Notes: a model not told the origin generated them from the sequence alone. Counted from the first letter of the stretch, positions 15,734-25,036 are shown. The stretch is 64,000 nt of DNA from Winogradskyella sp. UBA3174 (GCF_002364335.1 NZ_DEXW01000037.1:45157-109156), one strand, 5' to 3'. Made by a program: numbers and translations.

Positions 15734-17251
15734 ATGAACAAAAAGGTTATACTGATGATACTAGATGGCTGGGGAACATCACCAGATCCAAAAGTATCTG
15801 CCATCGATAATGCACAGACTCCATTTATAGATTCTCTTTATAAAAACTATCCTAATGCCAGCCTAAGAACTGACGGCCTCCATGTTGGGTTACCAGAAGG
15901 CCAAATGGGCAATAGTGAAGTTGGACACATGAATTTGGGTGCAGGCAGAATTGTATACCAAGATTTAGTAAAAATTAACTTAGCCGTAAAAAATAAAACA
16001 CTAGAACAAGAACAAGTTTTAAAAAATGCTTTTGAATATGCTAAAACTAATAATAAGAATGTACACTTATTAGGTTTAGTGAGTGATGGTGGTGTACATT
16101 CTCACCTCAATCATGTTTATGGATTAATTGATGCTGTGAATGACTATGGATTAAAAGATGTTTTTGTTCATGCTTTTACAGATGGCAGAGATGTAGACCC
16201 AAAATCTGGTTACGGCTTTATTTCAGAACTCGAAGATTATTTAAACAAAACAACAGGCAAGCTTGCAACAGTTACTGGTCGCTACTATGCTATGGATAGA
16301 GATAAACGTTGGGAACGCGTAAAACTAGCCTATAATGCTTTAGTTAATGGAGTAGGCACTCAAACTAAAAACGTATTAAAAACTATTAATGATAACTATA
16401 AGGAAAACATTACAGACGAATTTATAAAACCTTTGATTATCATAGATGATAATAACAAACCGACCGCTACCATAAAGGATGATGATGTTGTTATATTTTT
16501 TAATTTTAGAACAGACAGAGGTCGTCAATTAACTGAGGTTTTGTCTCAAAAAGATTTCCATGAATATAATATGCACAAACTAGATCTTCATTATGTCACC
16601 ATGACAAACTACGATGAAAACTACAAAGGCATTAATGTAATTTTCAATAAAGACAACTTAAAAGAGACTTTAGGTGAAGTTTTAGAAAAACACAATAAAA
16701 AACAAATAAGAATCGCTGAAACTGAAAAATACCCACACGTAACTTTTTTCTTTTCTGGTGGCCAAGAAGCTCCTTTTAAAGGAGAGACAAGACTTTTAAG
16801 AAATTCGCCAAAGGTTGCTACATACGATTTAAAGCCAGAAATGAGTGCTTATGAATTACGTGATGCTTTAATTCCTGAATTAGAAAAAGGTAAAGTAGAT
16901 TTTGTGTGTTTAAATTTTGCGAATGGCGACATGGTTGGTCATACAGGTGTTATGGAAGCTGCTATTAAAGCTTGCGAAGTCGTAGATAAATGTGTCAAAG
17001 ATGTCATAAAAACTGCCTTAGACAATAATTATACAACCATACTAATTGCGGATCACGGCAATTGTGAAACTATGATTAATCCAGATGGTTCTCCCAATAC
17101 AGCACATACTACTAATCCAGTTCCTATTATTTTAATAGATAAAGATATTAAAGCAATTGAAGATGGTGTTTTAGGTGATATTGCACCAACAATTTTAAAA
17201 TTAATTGGTCTCCCTCAGCCCAAAGCAATGACACAACACAGTCTAATTTAG
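15734..17251 (+). CDS. gpmI: 2,3-bisphosphoglycerate-independent phosphoglycerate mutase
   Basis: 505 residues, normal for the family. It belongs to the alkaline phosphatase superfamily: metal ligand D11 in MILDGWG, phosphorylated Ser61 in QMGNSEVGH, the mutase insert with YYAMDRDKRWERV, the metal-binding NFRTDRGRQL region, ANGDMVGHTG and ADHGNCE toward the C-terminus, and NTAHTTNPVP. It interconverts 3- and 2-phosphoglycerate in glycolysis and gluconeogenesis in the cytosol, with two Mn ions. The gene stands alone with its own promoter and is followed after 40 bases by a HAD gene on the same strand. Confidence 0.97.
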   Translation: MNKKVILMILDGWGTSPDPKVSAIDNAQTPFIDSLYKNYPNASLRTDGLHVGLPEGQMGNSEVGHMNLGAGRIVYQDLVKINLAVKNKTLEQEQVLKNAFEYAKTNNKNVHLLGLVSDGGVHSHLNHVYGLIDAVNDYGLKDVFVHAFTDGRDVDPKSGYGFISELEDYLNKTTGKLATVTGRYYAMDRDKRWERVKLAYNALVNGVGTQTKNVLKTINDNYKENITDEFIKPLIIIDDNNKPTATIKDDDVVIFFNFRTDRGRQLTEVLSQKDFHEYNMHKLDLHYVTMTNYDENYKGINVIFNKDNLKETLGEVLEKHNKKQIRIAETEKYPHVTFFFSGGQEAPFKGETRLLRNSPKVATYDLKPEMSAYELRDALIPELEKGKVDFVCLNFANGDMVGHTGVMEAAIKACEVVDKCVKDVIKTALDNNYTTILIADHGNCETMINPDGSPNTAHTTNPVPIILIDKDIKAIEDGVLGDIAPTILKLIGLPQPKAMTQHSLI

Positions 17252-17291
17252 GCTCAATTTTGTACTTTTGCTTTTTAACTGAGCTTGTATA

Positions 17292-17690
17292 ATGAATTTT
17301 CAAGATAAATTAATAATAGCTGTAGATTTTGATGGTACTATCGTAGATGATGCCTATCCTAAAATTGGCAAAACAAGAATCTTTGCATTTGAAACGTTGA
17401 AACGCCTTCGACAAGATGGACATCGCCTAATCTTATGGACGTATCGCTCGGGTGGAAAATTAGAAGAAGCTGTAGGTTTTTGTAAAGAAAATGGTATTGA
17501 GTTTTATGCCGTAAACGCGAGTTTTCCTCAAGAACGTTTTGACTATAGCAGAAGCCGAAAAATTCACGCGGACTTATTCATCGATGATAGAAATATTGGT
17601 GGTATTCTCGGTTGGGGAGAAGTCTATCAATTAATTACCAATGAAACACCAGATATAAAAAACCAAAAAAAGAAATGGTGGCAATTTTAA
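17292..17690 (+). CDS. HAD-superfamily hydrolase-like protein
   Basis: 132 residues: motif I AVDFDGTIV with the nucleophile Asp12 and Asp14, then LILWTYRSG as motif II-like (Thr), and DLFIDDRNIGG near 99-109 as the acidic motif IV. It is a capless, short HAD protein similar to BT0820-like phosphatases of Bacteroidota. The substrate is unknown. It is likely co-transcribed with gpmI (40-base gap). It converges on the CoA-hydrolase gene with a four-base gap between stops. Confidence 0.82.
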   Translation: MNFQDKLIIAVDFDGTIVDDAYPKIGKTRIFAFETLKRLRQDGHRLILWTYRSGGKLEEAVGFCKENGIEFYAVNASFPQERFDYSRSRKIHADLFIDDRNIGGILGWGEVYQLITNETPDIKNQKKKWWQF

Positions 17691-17694
17691 CGCC

Positions 17695-18960
17695 TTAAAC
17701 CATTTCAAAATAAGCCTTATCTATTTCTTCTCTGTGATCTGGATGTGCAATATTAACTAAAGCTTTTACACGCTCCTTTATTGTTTTACCATACAAACTA
17801 GCAATACCATATTCCGTAACCACATAATGAACATGAGCTCTCGTTGTTACCACTCCTGCTCCAGGTTTTAATGCTGGTACTAATCTACTTATTCCCTTTT
17901 TAGTTACAGATGGCAATGCAATAATAGCCTTACCGCCCTCACTTAATGATGCACCACGCATAAAATCCATTTGACCACCAACACCAGAGTACATACTCGA
18001 CCCAATAGAATCTGCACAAACCTGTCCGGTTAGATCAACTTCAATTGCAGAGTTTATAGCTACCATTCTTGGATTTTGCTTAATAAACGCTGTATTATTT
18101 GTGTAGTTTGAAGCCCGCATTTCTACAAATGGATTATCATCTACATAATCATATAAACGTTTAGATCCCATTAAAAAAGTGGAAAGTGCTCGACCACGAT
18201 TAATCTTTTTATAATTACCATTTATAACATTACTTAATATTAAATCTATAACCCCATCTGAAAACATTTCGGTATGCAAACCTAAATCTTTATGACTTGT
18301 TAACTGGGTTAATACCGCATTAGGAATAGAACCAATACCCATCTGCAATGTACTTCTATCCTCTATTAGACGCGCTACATAATCACCAATTTTACTTTCA
18401 ATTTTAGTAGGCTCAGCCATTAAATGTATGGGAAGCTCATCGTTACACTCTACAAAATAGTCAATTTCGGTATGATGTATTATACCTGCACCATGAGTCC
18501 TCGGCATATTAGTGTTAATTTGTGCAATCACACACTTAGCATTATCTATAGCTGCTAAAGATGCTTCTACAGAAACCCCCAAAGAACAATAACCATGCTT
18601 ATCTGGGACAGAGACATGAATTAATACAACATCTAGTTCAATAATTCGTTGCTTGAAAAGACGTGGCAATTCACTCAAAAAAACTGGTGTGTAAGAACCA
18701 TTACCTGCCTTTAATGTATGTCTTACATTTTTTCCGATAAAAAAGGAATTGACATGAAAACTATCTTTTAAGTCTGGATTAGCATAGGGAGCTTCACCCT
18801 CTGTGTGTAATTGACATATTTCTACATTTCTTAACTCTTCATGCCTGGCAGACATTGCTTTTATTAAAGCTTGAGGTGCTGCTGCAGCTGCTTGAATATA
18901 GACTTTATCATTAGACTTTATAACTTTTACAGCGTCTTCTGCACTAACCGTTTTATACAT
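17695..18960 (-). CDS. Acetyl-CoA hydrolase/CoA transferase family protein
   Basis: 421 residues with both halves of the acetyl-CoA hydrolase/transferase family: N-terminal VYIQAAAAAPQALIKAM and the LHTEGEAPYA region, central LQMGIGSIPNAVL (about 223-235), and the C-terminal GGQMDFMRGASLSEGGKAIIALPS with VVTEYGIASLYGKTIKER. Such enzymes either hydrolyse acetyl-CoA or, more often, move CoA between acids such as acetate, succinate and 4-hydroxybutyrate via a Glu-CoA thioester. Which of these applies cannot be decided from sequence. Bases 18980-18987 read TAAATTTG on the minus strand, a -7 box 20 bases from the start codon. Confidence 0.88.
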   Translation of the reverse strand: MYKTVSAEDAVKVIKSNDKVYIQAAAAAPQALIKAMSARHEELRNVEICQLHTEGEAPYANPDLKDSFHVNSFFIGKNVRHTLKAGNGSYTPVFLSELPRLFKQRIIELDVVLIHVSVPDKHGYCSLGVSVEASLAAIDNAKCVIAQINTNMPRTHGAGIIHHTEIDYFVECNDELPIHLMAEPTKIESKIGDYVARLIEDRSTLQMGIGSIPNAVLTQLTSHKDLGLHTEMFSDGVIDLILSNVINGNYKKINRGRALSTFLMGSKRLYDYVDDNPFVEMRASNYTNNTAFIKQNPRMVAINSAIEVDLTGQVCADSIGSSMYSGVGGQMDFMRGASLSEGGKAIIALPSVTKKGISRLVPALKPGAGVVTTRAHVHYVVTEYGIASLYGKTIKERVKALVNIAHPDHREEIDKAYFEMV

Positions 18961-18979
18961 GTCTTCTAAATTTAGAATG

Positions 18980-18987
18980 CAAATTTA
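18980..18987 (-). promoter_or_regulatory. Probable -7 box of the CoA hydrolase/transferase gene (TAAATTTG)
   Basis: The plus-strand bases CAAATTTA read as TAAATTTG toward the gene that starts at 18960, fitting TAnnTTTG at a plausible leader distance. Confidence 0.45.
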
Positions 18988-19056
18988 TGGTAGAAAAGGG
19001 GGTTAAAAACTGTTTTATATCATGTTTTAACGAAACTTTAAATTATTATAATTACC

Positions 19057-19064
19057 TATCTTTG
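19057..19064 (+). promoter_or_regulatory. Probable -7 box of map (TATCTTTG)
   Basis: TATCTTTG fits TAnnTTTG and lies 18 bases before the map start codon. The region between the divergent CoA-hydrolase and map genes therefore carries one -7 box in each direction. Confidence 0.5.
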
Positions 19065-19082
19065 CGGCTCAATTAATTAATC

Positions 19083-19901
19083 ATGATTATAGTAAAAACT
19101 GCAGCCGAAATTGAATTAATGCGCCAAAGCGCACTCATCGTATCTAAAACCTTAGGCATGTTGGCTAAAGAAGTTAAAGAAGGTGTTACAACCAATCATT
19201 TAGATACTATTGCAGAAGCATTTATAAGGGATCATGGTGCATTACCGGGTTTTAAAGGACTTTACGATTGCCCTTCTACGTTATTATGTAGTGTAAATGA
19301 GGCTGTAGTACATGGATTGCCAACAGATATTCCTTTAAAGGATGGTGATATTGTATCTATAGACTGTGGTTCTATAATGAATGGTTTTTATGGTGACCAT
19401 GCATACACATTCGAAATTGGTAATGTAGATGAAGCCACTAAAAAATTAATCCGTGTTACAAAAGAATCTTTATATGTTGGGATTGAACAATTAAAGGTTG
19501 GAAATCGTGTTGGTGATGTAGGTTTTGCAATTCAACAACATTGTGAAGCTGAAGGTTATGGTGTGGTTCGCGAATTAGTTGGCCATGGTTTAGGACGTAA
19601 AATGCACGAAGACCCAGAAATGCCTAACTATGGCAGACGTGGTAGAGGTAAAAAATTTATTGAAGGTATGGTTGTAGCCATTGAGCCTATGATAAATATG
19701 GGAACTCACAAGGTAAAGCAACTAAAAGATGGTTGGACTATAGTAACACTAGACGGAAAACCAAGTGTTCATTTTGAGCATGATATTGCTATTGTAAACG
19801 GTCAACCAGAAATTCTTTCGACTTTTGCTTATGTCCATGAAGCGCTTGGCATTACTAGTGAAAGAGAGAATCATTTTAGACAAAAAGCGTTAGTATTATA
19901 A
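19083..19901 (+). CDS. map: Methionine aminopeptidase, type I
   Basis: 272 residues, slightly longer than the E. coli enzyme (264). The five metal ligands are visible: D94 in SIDCGS, D105 in YGDHAYTF, H168 in GHGLGRKMHE, E201 in AIEPMIN and E232 in FEHDIAI. His 175 in KMHEDP is the usual catalytic neighbour. It removes the initiator Met from nascent proteins in the cytosol. In many bacteria map sits in the ribosomal-protein operon; here it stands apart, downstream of its own promoter. Confidence 0.97.
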   Translation: MIIVKTAAEIELMRQSALIVSKTLGMLAKEVKEGVTTNHLDTIAEAFIRDHGALPGFKGLYDCPSTLLCSVNEAVVHGLPTDIPLKDGDIVSIDCGSIMNGFYGDHAYTFEIGNVDEATKKLIRVTKESLYVGIEQLKVGNRVGDVGFAIQQHCEAEGYGVVRELVGHGLGRKMHEDPEMPNYGRRGRGKKFIEGMVVAIEPMINMGTHKVKQLKDGWTIVTLDGKPSVHFEHDIAIVNGQPEILSTFAYVHEALGITSERENHFRQKALVL

Positions 19902-19911
19902 ACTAACTCAC

Positions 19912-20279
19912 TATGCTGAAAAAAATAATGTTCTGGTCATTAGGAATAAATAAGTACACTCTTTATTCTATTTATTTTATAGCTCATATTCGTTGTGAAA
20001 ATTGGTCCCGTTGATACCAATAAAGAAAAAAGTATGGTAGTTACTGGTATTGTTGACAGTCTTTACTCAAGTGGAGTATATGATTTCGTTTTTATTTTAA
20101 AAGATAACAGTAATATATACTACATTAATCGCGCGCTCGAAAATGGTATTGATTTACAACGCTTTAATAATGATTTAATTGGTGAAGAAATTACATTATG
20201 GCATGCTAAATCTAGAGCTTCAAATGGAGGCCATATGATGCATTTAAAACATAAAGATTCTATCTATTATACCGAATGA
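19912..20279 (+). pseudogene. Small membrane-anchored protein gene, probably frameshifted
   Basis: Two overlapping frames look like one gene. The first, from ATG at 19912, encodes MLKKIMFWSLGINKYTLYSI..., a plausible basic start and membrane anchor, and ends at a TGA near 20012. The second opens at 19983 after a TAG and, from GTG at 19995, encodes 94 residues (VKIGPVDTNKEKSMVVTGIVDSL...) ending in LKHKDSIYYTE at 20279, with a soluble beta-rich pattern. A one-base shift near 19985-19990 would join anchor to domain. Alternatively the GTG start is real and the gene is 19995-20279. I do not recognise the family. Both readings place the gene between map and a methyltransferase. Confidence 0.45.
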
Positions 20280-20337
20280 AAAATCCCTTTAGAAAGTGAA
20301 AATTAAAATCTATTTTTGACTAGATTAATAATAGCCA

Positions 20338-21102
20338 TTGAAAAATTTATTCAAACTAGTTCTTAATAATGTTCCAAGACCCTTATTAATTAAGTTAAGC
20401 TATTTAGTGAAACCTCTTTTAGCCATAATTTTAAAGGGAACTAAGTATACAGATCCAATAGACGAAAAAAGTTTTAGAACCTTTCTACCTTATGGTTATG
20501 GTAAACAAAGACCTAATGTCTTATCACCTTCTACCCTTTCTTTAGAGCGACACAGATTACTTTGGTTATATCTTAAAAATGAAACAGATTTCTTTGCAGA
20601 AAACTTAAAAGTCTTACACTTTGCACCAGAGCAATGTTTTTTAAATCGATTTAAAGAACTAAAAAACTTAGATTACACTACTACAGATTTACTATCTCCT
20701 ATTGCAGATGTTAAAGCAGATATATGCGACCTTCCGTTTGAAGATAATAGTTATGATGTTATTCTGTGTAATCACGTTTTAGAACACATTACAAATGACA
20801 CTAAGGCAATGCAAGAATTATACAGAGTCATGAAACCTAGAGGTTATGGTGTTTTTCAGATTCCGCAAGATTTAAATCGTGCAGAAACATTTGAAGACGA
20901 TACTATAACTGACAGAACTGAACGCGCAAAAATCTTTGGTCAGTACGATCATGTTCGAGTTTATGGTCGTGATTATTTTGACAAGCTTAGAGCTATAGGT
21001 TTTAAAGTTGAAGAAGTTGATTATACGGCTCAGTTTTCAAATGAAGCGGTTGATAAATACAGATTAGCCAAAGGTGAAATTATTCCTTTAGTTTATAAAT
21101 AA
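20338..21102 (+). CDS. SAM-dependent methyltransferase (methyltransferase 11 type)
   Basis: 254 residues from a TTG start at 20338; a stop codon lies just upstream in frame and no ATG is available before the conserved region. A basic hydrophobic N-terminus (LNNVPRPLLIKLSYLVKPLLAIILKG) precedes LSPSTLSLERHRLLWLYL. The SAM fold follows, with a reduced motif I (VLHFAPEQCF at about 94-103) and the strong post-I to motif II region ADICDLPFEDNSYDVILCNHVLEHI near 127-150. It is a class I methyltransferase of unknown substrate. The N-terminal basic-hydrophobic segment suggests membrane contact. Confidence 0.82.
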   Translation: MKNLFKLVLNNVPRPLLIKLSYLVKPLLAIILKGTKYTDPIDEKSFRTFLPYGYGKQRPNVLSPSTLSLERHRLLWLYLKNETDFFAENLKVLHFAPEQCFLNRFKELKNLDYTTTDLLSPIADVKADICDLPFEDNSYDVILCNHVLEHITNDTKAMQELYRVMKPRGYGVFQIPQDLNRAETFEDDTITDRTERAKIFGQYDHVRVYGRDYFDKLRAIGFKVEEVDYTAQFSNEAVDKYRLAKGEIIPLVYK

Positions 21103-21127
21103 CAATAGTTTACTAAATATCACTTTA

Positions 21128-21496
21128 ATGACACAACAAATTATAATTGTTACAGCTGCATTTTTTGGAATGTTATCAGTAATCCTTGGTGCTTTTGGCG
21201 CACATGCCCTAAAGAAAATTTTATCTAAAGACCAATTACATAGTTTTGAAGTTGGTGTAAAATACCAAATGTATCATGCTATTGTATTACTAGCTTTGGG
21301 TTTTAACCCTAATACTTTAACGTCTGCAACATACTGGTGCTTCACAATAGGTATTATATTATTCTCTTTTAGTATTTACGGCTTAGTATTGTCTGATGCT
21401 AAAGGGAAAAAGCTTCGGCTCTTAGGCCCTATTACTCCAATAGGTGGTTTGCTTTTAGTTATTGGTTGGTTATTATTACTGATTAATGCTTTTTAA
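21128..21496 (+). CDS. DUF423 family membrane protein
   Basis: 122 residues with four predicted membrane helices and the family hallmark IIVTAAFFGMLSVILGAFGAHALK...KYQMYHAIVLLALG, where GAFGAHALK and YHxxxLL are the conserved parts of the YwdK/DUF423 family. The function is unknown. It follows the methyltransferase by 25 bases on the same strand, so the two are probably in one transcript. Confidence 0.92.
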   Translation: MTQQIIIVTAAFFGMLSVILGAFGAHALKKILSKDQLHSFEVGVKYQMYHAIVLLALGFNPNTLTSATYWCFTIGIILFSFSIYGLVLSDAKGKKLRLLGPITPIGGLLLVIGWLLLLINAF

Positions 21497-21544
21497 GAAA
21501 ATTCTGTTGTAATAGACATGAAATTATTCCTATAGTATTCAAAT

Positions 21545-21585
21545 AAAAAAACCTGAACCAAACGAATAAGGCTCAACTTTTTTAA
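21545..21585 (-). terminator. Probable terminator of apbE
   Basis: On the minus strand AAGTTGAGCC can pair with GGTTCAGGTT (with two G-T pairs and one mismatch) and is followed by seven Ts. It lies just past the apbE stop at 21640, in the right place to end that transcript. Confidence 0.45.
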
Positions 21586-21639
21586 ATGATGATAAATAGC
21601 AATTATTAAGACACCATAACTTTCATTAAGTCACTTATA

Positions 21640-22620
21640 CTATTCAGGAAAATCATTTAGATTAAGTGTTTGTAGCGAATTTTCTTTATCCTCATAAATA
21701 AAATAAGCTTTTAGCTCTTTATGAGCGTACAAGAAATCTCTAACCTTCTCTAAACCCATGGCCTGAAAAGCAGTAGCATAACCATCTGCTGTCATGCAAT
21801 CTGGTGCAATAACAGAAACACTTAAAATATTTGTTTTTGTAGGATATCCTGTTCTAGTATTTATAATATGTGCATAACGGTTTCCCTCTTCGTCAGTTTT
21901 AAATTTACGATACGTTCCAGAGGTTGCCATAGCTTCATCAATTAGTACCACCACTTTAGAATAAGATTGAGTACCATCAAAATTAGGATCATCAATACCA
22001 ACTGTCCAACCTTTTCCGCTTTCTAAATTAACGCCAGAAACGCGCAAGTCACCTCCAATATCAACAAGATAATTATCGACATCCTTAGAGTCCAAAAATT
22101 CTGCAATAACATCTATACCATAACCTTTAGCGATGGCATTAAACTCTAAATAAGATGCTTTAGGTTTCTTAACCGTTAGGTCTTTAATACCAACTCTATT
22201 AAACCCAACATAGCGCATTAAACTATCTATAGTTGTACTATCTGTTAAAAATTTGTTTTGCTCTGCACCAAAATTCCACGCATTAACCACATTACCAATT
22301 GTTGGGTCAAAAGCTCCTTCAGTTTCTCTATAAATCACCTTTGATGATTCAAAAACATGTTTAAAATGATTATCAATTGTCGTTATTTCATTTCTATTTA
22401 ATTTAGAAATATCAGAATTTGGAATGTATGTTGAAAGGGATTGATTGACAATATTAAATAAACTATCAATCTGATTTTGATAGTTTCTATTATCTTCAGA
22501 ATAGTATTGTATATTAAAACCAGTACCAAATATTGGACCTGAAAGTTTCACATTAGTGGGTGGTTGTTCAGAACAGGAAAAAAGCGTAATTATTAATAAA
22601 ATTGCAATTAGTTTATTCAT
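21640..22620 (-). CDS. apbE: FAD:protein FMN transferase (ApbE), lipoprotein
   Basis: 326 residues starting with a lipoprotein signal (MNKLIAILLIITLFSC, lipobox Cys at 16). The ApbE fold is shown by AFDPTIGNVVNAWNFG (about 111-126), FNAIAKGYGIDVIAEFL (165-181), YLVDIGGDLRVSG and the C-terminal YAHIINTRTGYPTKTNILSVSVIAPDCMTADGYATAFQAMG with its Mg-binding Thr/Asp residues. It moves FMN from FAD onto Thr residues of target proteins in the periplasm. The obvious targets are NqrB and NqrC, whose genes lie 8-10 kb away on the same strand. The two genes upstream (22622 and 23020) are closely spaced, so all three may be one transcript. Confidence 0.94.
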   Translation of the reverse strand: MNKLIAILLIITLFSCSEQPPTNVKLSGPIFGTGFNIQYYSEDNRNYQNQIDSLFNIVNQSLSTYIPNSDISKLNRNEITTIDNHFKHVFESSKVIYRETEGAFDPTIGNVVNAWNFGAEQNKFLTDSTTIDSLMRYVGFNRVGIKDLTVKKPKASYLEFNAIAKGYGIDVIAEFLDSKDVDNYLVDIGGDLRVSGVNLESGKGWTVGIDDPNFDGTQSYSKVVVLIDEAMATSGTYRKFKTDEEGNRYAHIINTRTGYPTKTNILSVSVIAPDCMTADGYATAFQAMGLEKVRDFLYAHKELKAYFIYEDKENSLQTLNLNDFPE

Positions 22621-22621
22621 A

Positions 22622-22999
22622 TTAATTCAAATTCATTTCTATGATCTGAATACCATTGTATTCAATAAGATATTCTTCGTTTAAATATATTGGTAAATCT
22701 TCACCTTTAGGGTTTGCTATACCTACACCAGCGTATAAAACCTTAGCATCTTTTTCGTAAGCATGCTTCTTGAAAGTTTCCATCCAAACGATATCATAAT
22801 TATTTGGATTCTCGGGAAGAATTACAGCTCTAACAACCACAAAAAAGTATTGACTTTTCTTATCTATACAAACAAATTGTGGATGACGTTTTAACTTACT
22901 ATTAATAGCTACAAATTCAAAACCACGGGCTTCTAGGTCCTTACCTACGTGGTTCATAGCTAGGTTATGAATTTCTTGTGGTGATAGTTGTTTACTCAT
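22622..22999 (-). CDS. Small conserved flavobacterial protein next to apbE (NQR-associated)
   Basis: 125 residues from the ATG at 22999 (MSKQLSPQEIHNLAMNHVGKDLEARGFEFVAINS). The longer frame to 23014 adds only five residues. The protein is soluble, alpha/beta and ends in YLIEYNGIQIIEMN. I recall close relatives in flavobacteria carrying an inherited NQR subunit F label, although it has neither the ferredoxin nor the flavin domain of NqrF, so that label is not supported. It abuts apbE (one-base gap). Bases 23004-23011 read TATCTTTG on the minus strand only five bases before the start codon, suggesting a leaderless transcript. Confidence 0.75.
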   Translation of the reverse strand: MSKQLSPQEIHNLAMNHVGKDLEARGFEFVAINSKLKRHPQFVCIDKKSQYFFVVVRAVILPENPNNYDIVWMETFKKHAYEKDAKVLYAGVGIANPKGEDLPIYLNEEYLIEYNGIQIIEMNLN

Positions 23000-23019
23000 A
23001 TTACAAAGATACAAACTTG

Positions 23020-23886
23020 CTATTTAAATCTTACAAATTTCGAACTACTAAACGTGTAATTTGAAATAGGAACTACAGCATCATCTTCTAGCTGATACCA
23101 GGGAGACCTATTAGAATCTTCTATATTTTTAACCAAATGAACACTTTGGGCTGGCGTATTGCCTTGAAATAGTAGAAAAAGCTTTTCACCTTTCTCATTA
23201 ACAGCTTCATCTGCAAGCATTACAATATGACCTGGAGAACCTCCTTTAATGAGCATATCGCCTATTTGTAAATCTTTTGCTTTAATTGATTTTAGTTCAT
23301 TATATAATGATAAAGTACCCGAATACATAAAGATTAAATTTAAGTACTTATAGAAGTTTTCTTTTGAATAATTAGCACTTTCTGTTTTATGAAACGTTAC
23401 TTTATTGCCTTTAATTTTTGGTCTAAAACCTTCGGCATATTTTAACCATGAGCAATAATGACCAGACGTAAATTTGAAACCTATTTCATTCTTTCTGTTA
23501 TTATCCCAAAGGTATTCGCCTCTAATTCTAATCAAAGCATCTGCACATTGTTGTAAGCCATTTTTAGGCACTGGTATTTCTAAAATACCTATATGACCGT
23601 CTTGCCAGTAGTATTTGGTGTCATCATAATTTATAATTTTGCTTCCGAAGGATTTTAACTTGTAATTTCTTAAGTAATTTTCAAAACTTCCTTTTTTATA
23701 TGCTGTACGTTTATAGTTTTCAGGAACATTAACCCTAGATTTTATAGTTAAACTATCCTTATTAATTAAGCTTGATGTTTCAACAATTGCAGCACCACTA
23801 TTTGCGACTTTTGTAAGAGGCTTTAATTGAAATGCTAAAACTATAAATGCAATAATTAGAAATAAAAACAATAGTACTTTCTTCAT
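23020..23886 (-). CDS. DUF4846 family exported protein
   Basis: 288 residues with an N-terminal hydrophobic anchor (KKVLLFLFLIIAFIVLAFQ). The body matches the DUF4846 pattern: FENYLRNYKLKSFGSKIINYDD, IPVPKNGLQQCADALIRIRGEYLW, FTSGHYCSWLKYAEGFRP and QIGDMLIKGGSPGHIVMLADEAV, with G-H-I-V resembling a His-containing active-site turn of NlpC/P60-like folds. The enzymatic role is unproven. It is probably periplasmic and lies directly upstream of the small protein and apbE on the same strand. Confidence 0.88.
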   Translation of the reverse strand: MKKVLLFLFLIIAFIVLAFQLKPLTKVANSGAAIVETSSLINKDSLTIKSRVNVPENYKRTAYKKGSFENYLRNYKLKSFGSKIINYDDTKYYWQDGHIGILEIPVPKNGLQQCADALIRIRGEYLWDNNRKNEIGFKFTSGHYCSWLKYAEGFRPKIKGNKVTFHKTESANYSKENFYKYLNLIFMYSGTLSLYNELKSIKAKDLQIGDMLIKGGSPGHIVMLADEAVNEKGEKLFLLFQGNTPAQSVHLVKNIEDSNRSPWYQLEDDAVVPISNYTFSSSKFVRFK

Positions 23887-24094
23887 AGTAACTTGAACGT
23901 AAAAAAATTAGATATTGTTATATGACTAATAAAATTATGTAACTTTATATTTCTAATTTCAGAGCATCAATAATTAGTACAAACCCAATTACTATCTCTA
24001 CTTCATCTGCTTAAAACATACGTTATGGTAGCATCATTTAACATGATGTTCTTTTTGACTTTATTAAACTATAATTAACGCAATCAAAAACATT

Positions 24095-25036
24095 ATGAAA
24101 ACAGTAGGCATAATCGGTGGATCTGGCTTTATAGGAAGTCACACAACAAAACAATTTTTAGAGCAAGGTTACAAAGTAAAAGTATCTGCAACAGATATTT
24201 CTAAACCAGAAAAATATCAACACTTAAAACAACTTCCTAACGCAGATCATTTAGAAATCGTTCCACTTAAAGTAGAAAACAAAGCGCAATTACAAAATTT
24301 TATTAATGGTTGTGACGTTGTAGTTCATGGTGGTACACCTTTTAAACTAGATTTTGAAGATGCCAAAGCAGAATTGTTTGACCCAACAATAAAAGGCACT
24401 GAGAATTTTCTTGAAATTGTAAACAAAGCTCCTCAGGTTAAAAGGGTTATTTTTATTGCTTCAGTTGCTGCATATAACACCAATTTCCCAATGCCAGCAG
24501 GAAATAAAAATCCTAATGAAACTGTTAACGAGAATGATACGCCTTATACAAGTAAAGAAAGTCATCCCTATGCTCAAGCAAAATTTATTGCTAACCAGAC
24601 AGTTTCAAAATTTATAGAAGATAATCCTAATGTAGGTTTCGAAATTTCGAGTGTTTCACCAACTTTTGTTATTGGAAAACAATTATCTAAAAGAGAAGAT
24701 TCTACTTCATCAGGAATGCAGTTCTTATTTAAAAATAAAATTGCTCCTAATCCATTTATGCAGATGATGTATGACAATGATGTAGAATTTGCGATGGTAG
24801 ATGTTAAAGATGTTGCAAACGCAATCTATAAATTAACAACCAAAACCGGCTTACATGGAAAAAACTATTTATTAAGCAGTGAAAGCTGGAAGATTTCAGA
24901 TATTTCTGCGATGTTAAATAACGAAGCACCAAAAGGTAATGGTAGAGTAATTTATCAAAATGATGCTGCAAAACAGGATTTAAACATAGAATTTAGTCCA
25001 GCGTTGGTTGCTCTAAAAGCATTTAATTCAAAATAA
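24095..25036 (+). CDS. NAD(P)-dependent epimerase/reductase (extended SDR)
   Basis: 313 residues with an N-terminal cofactor motif GGSGFIGSH (8-16), the VVHGGTPF segment near 72-79, a catalytic YAQAK (YxxxK) near 158-162 preceded by SVAAYNTNF, and a C-terminal substrate half. The overall pattern resembles dihydroflavonol reductase/cinnamoyl-CoA reductase-type extended SDRs. The substrate cannot be told. It is monocistronic or reads into the next genes (55-base gap). Confidence 0.84.
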   Translation: MKTVGIIGGSGFIGSHTTKQFLEQGYKVKVSATDISKPEKYQHLKQLPNADHLEIVPLKVENKAQLQNFINGCDVVVHGGTPFKLDFEDAKAELFDPTIKGTENFLEIVNKAPQVKRVIFIASVAAYNTNFPMPAGNKNPNETVNENDTPYTSKESHPYAQAKFIANQTVSKFIEDNPNVGFEISSVSPTFVIGKQLSKREDSTSSGMQFLFKNKIAPNPFMQMMYDNDVEFAMVDVKDVANAIYKLTTKTGLHGKNYLLSSESWKISDISAMLNNEAPKGNGRVIYQNDAAKQDLNIEFSPALVALKAFNSK

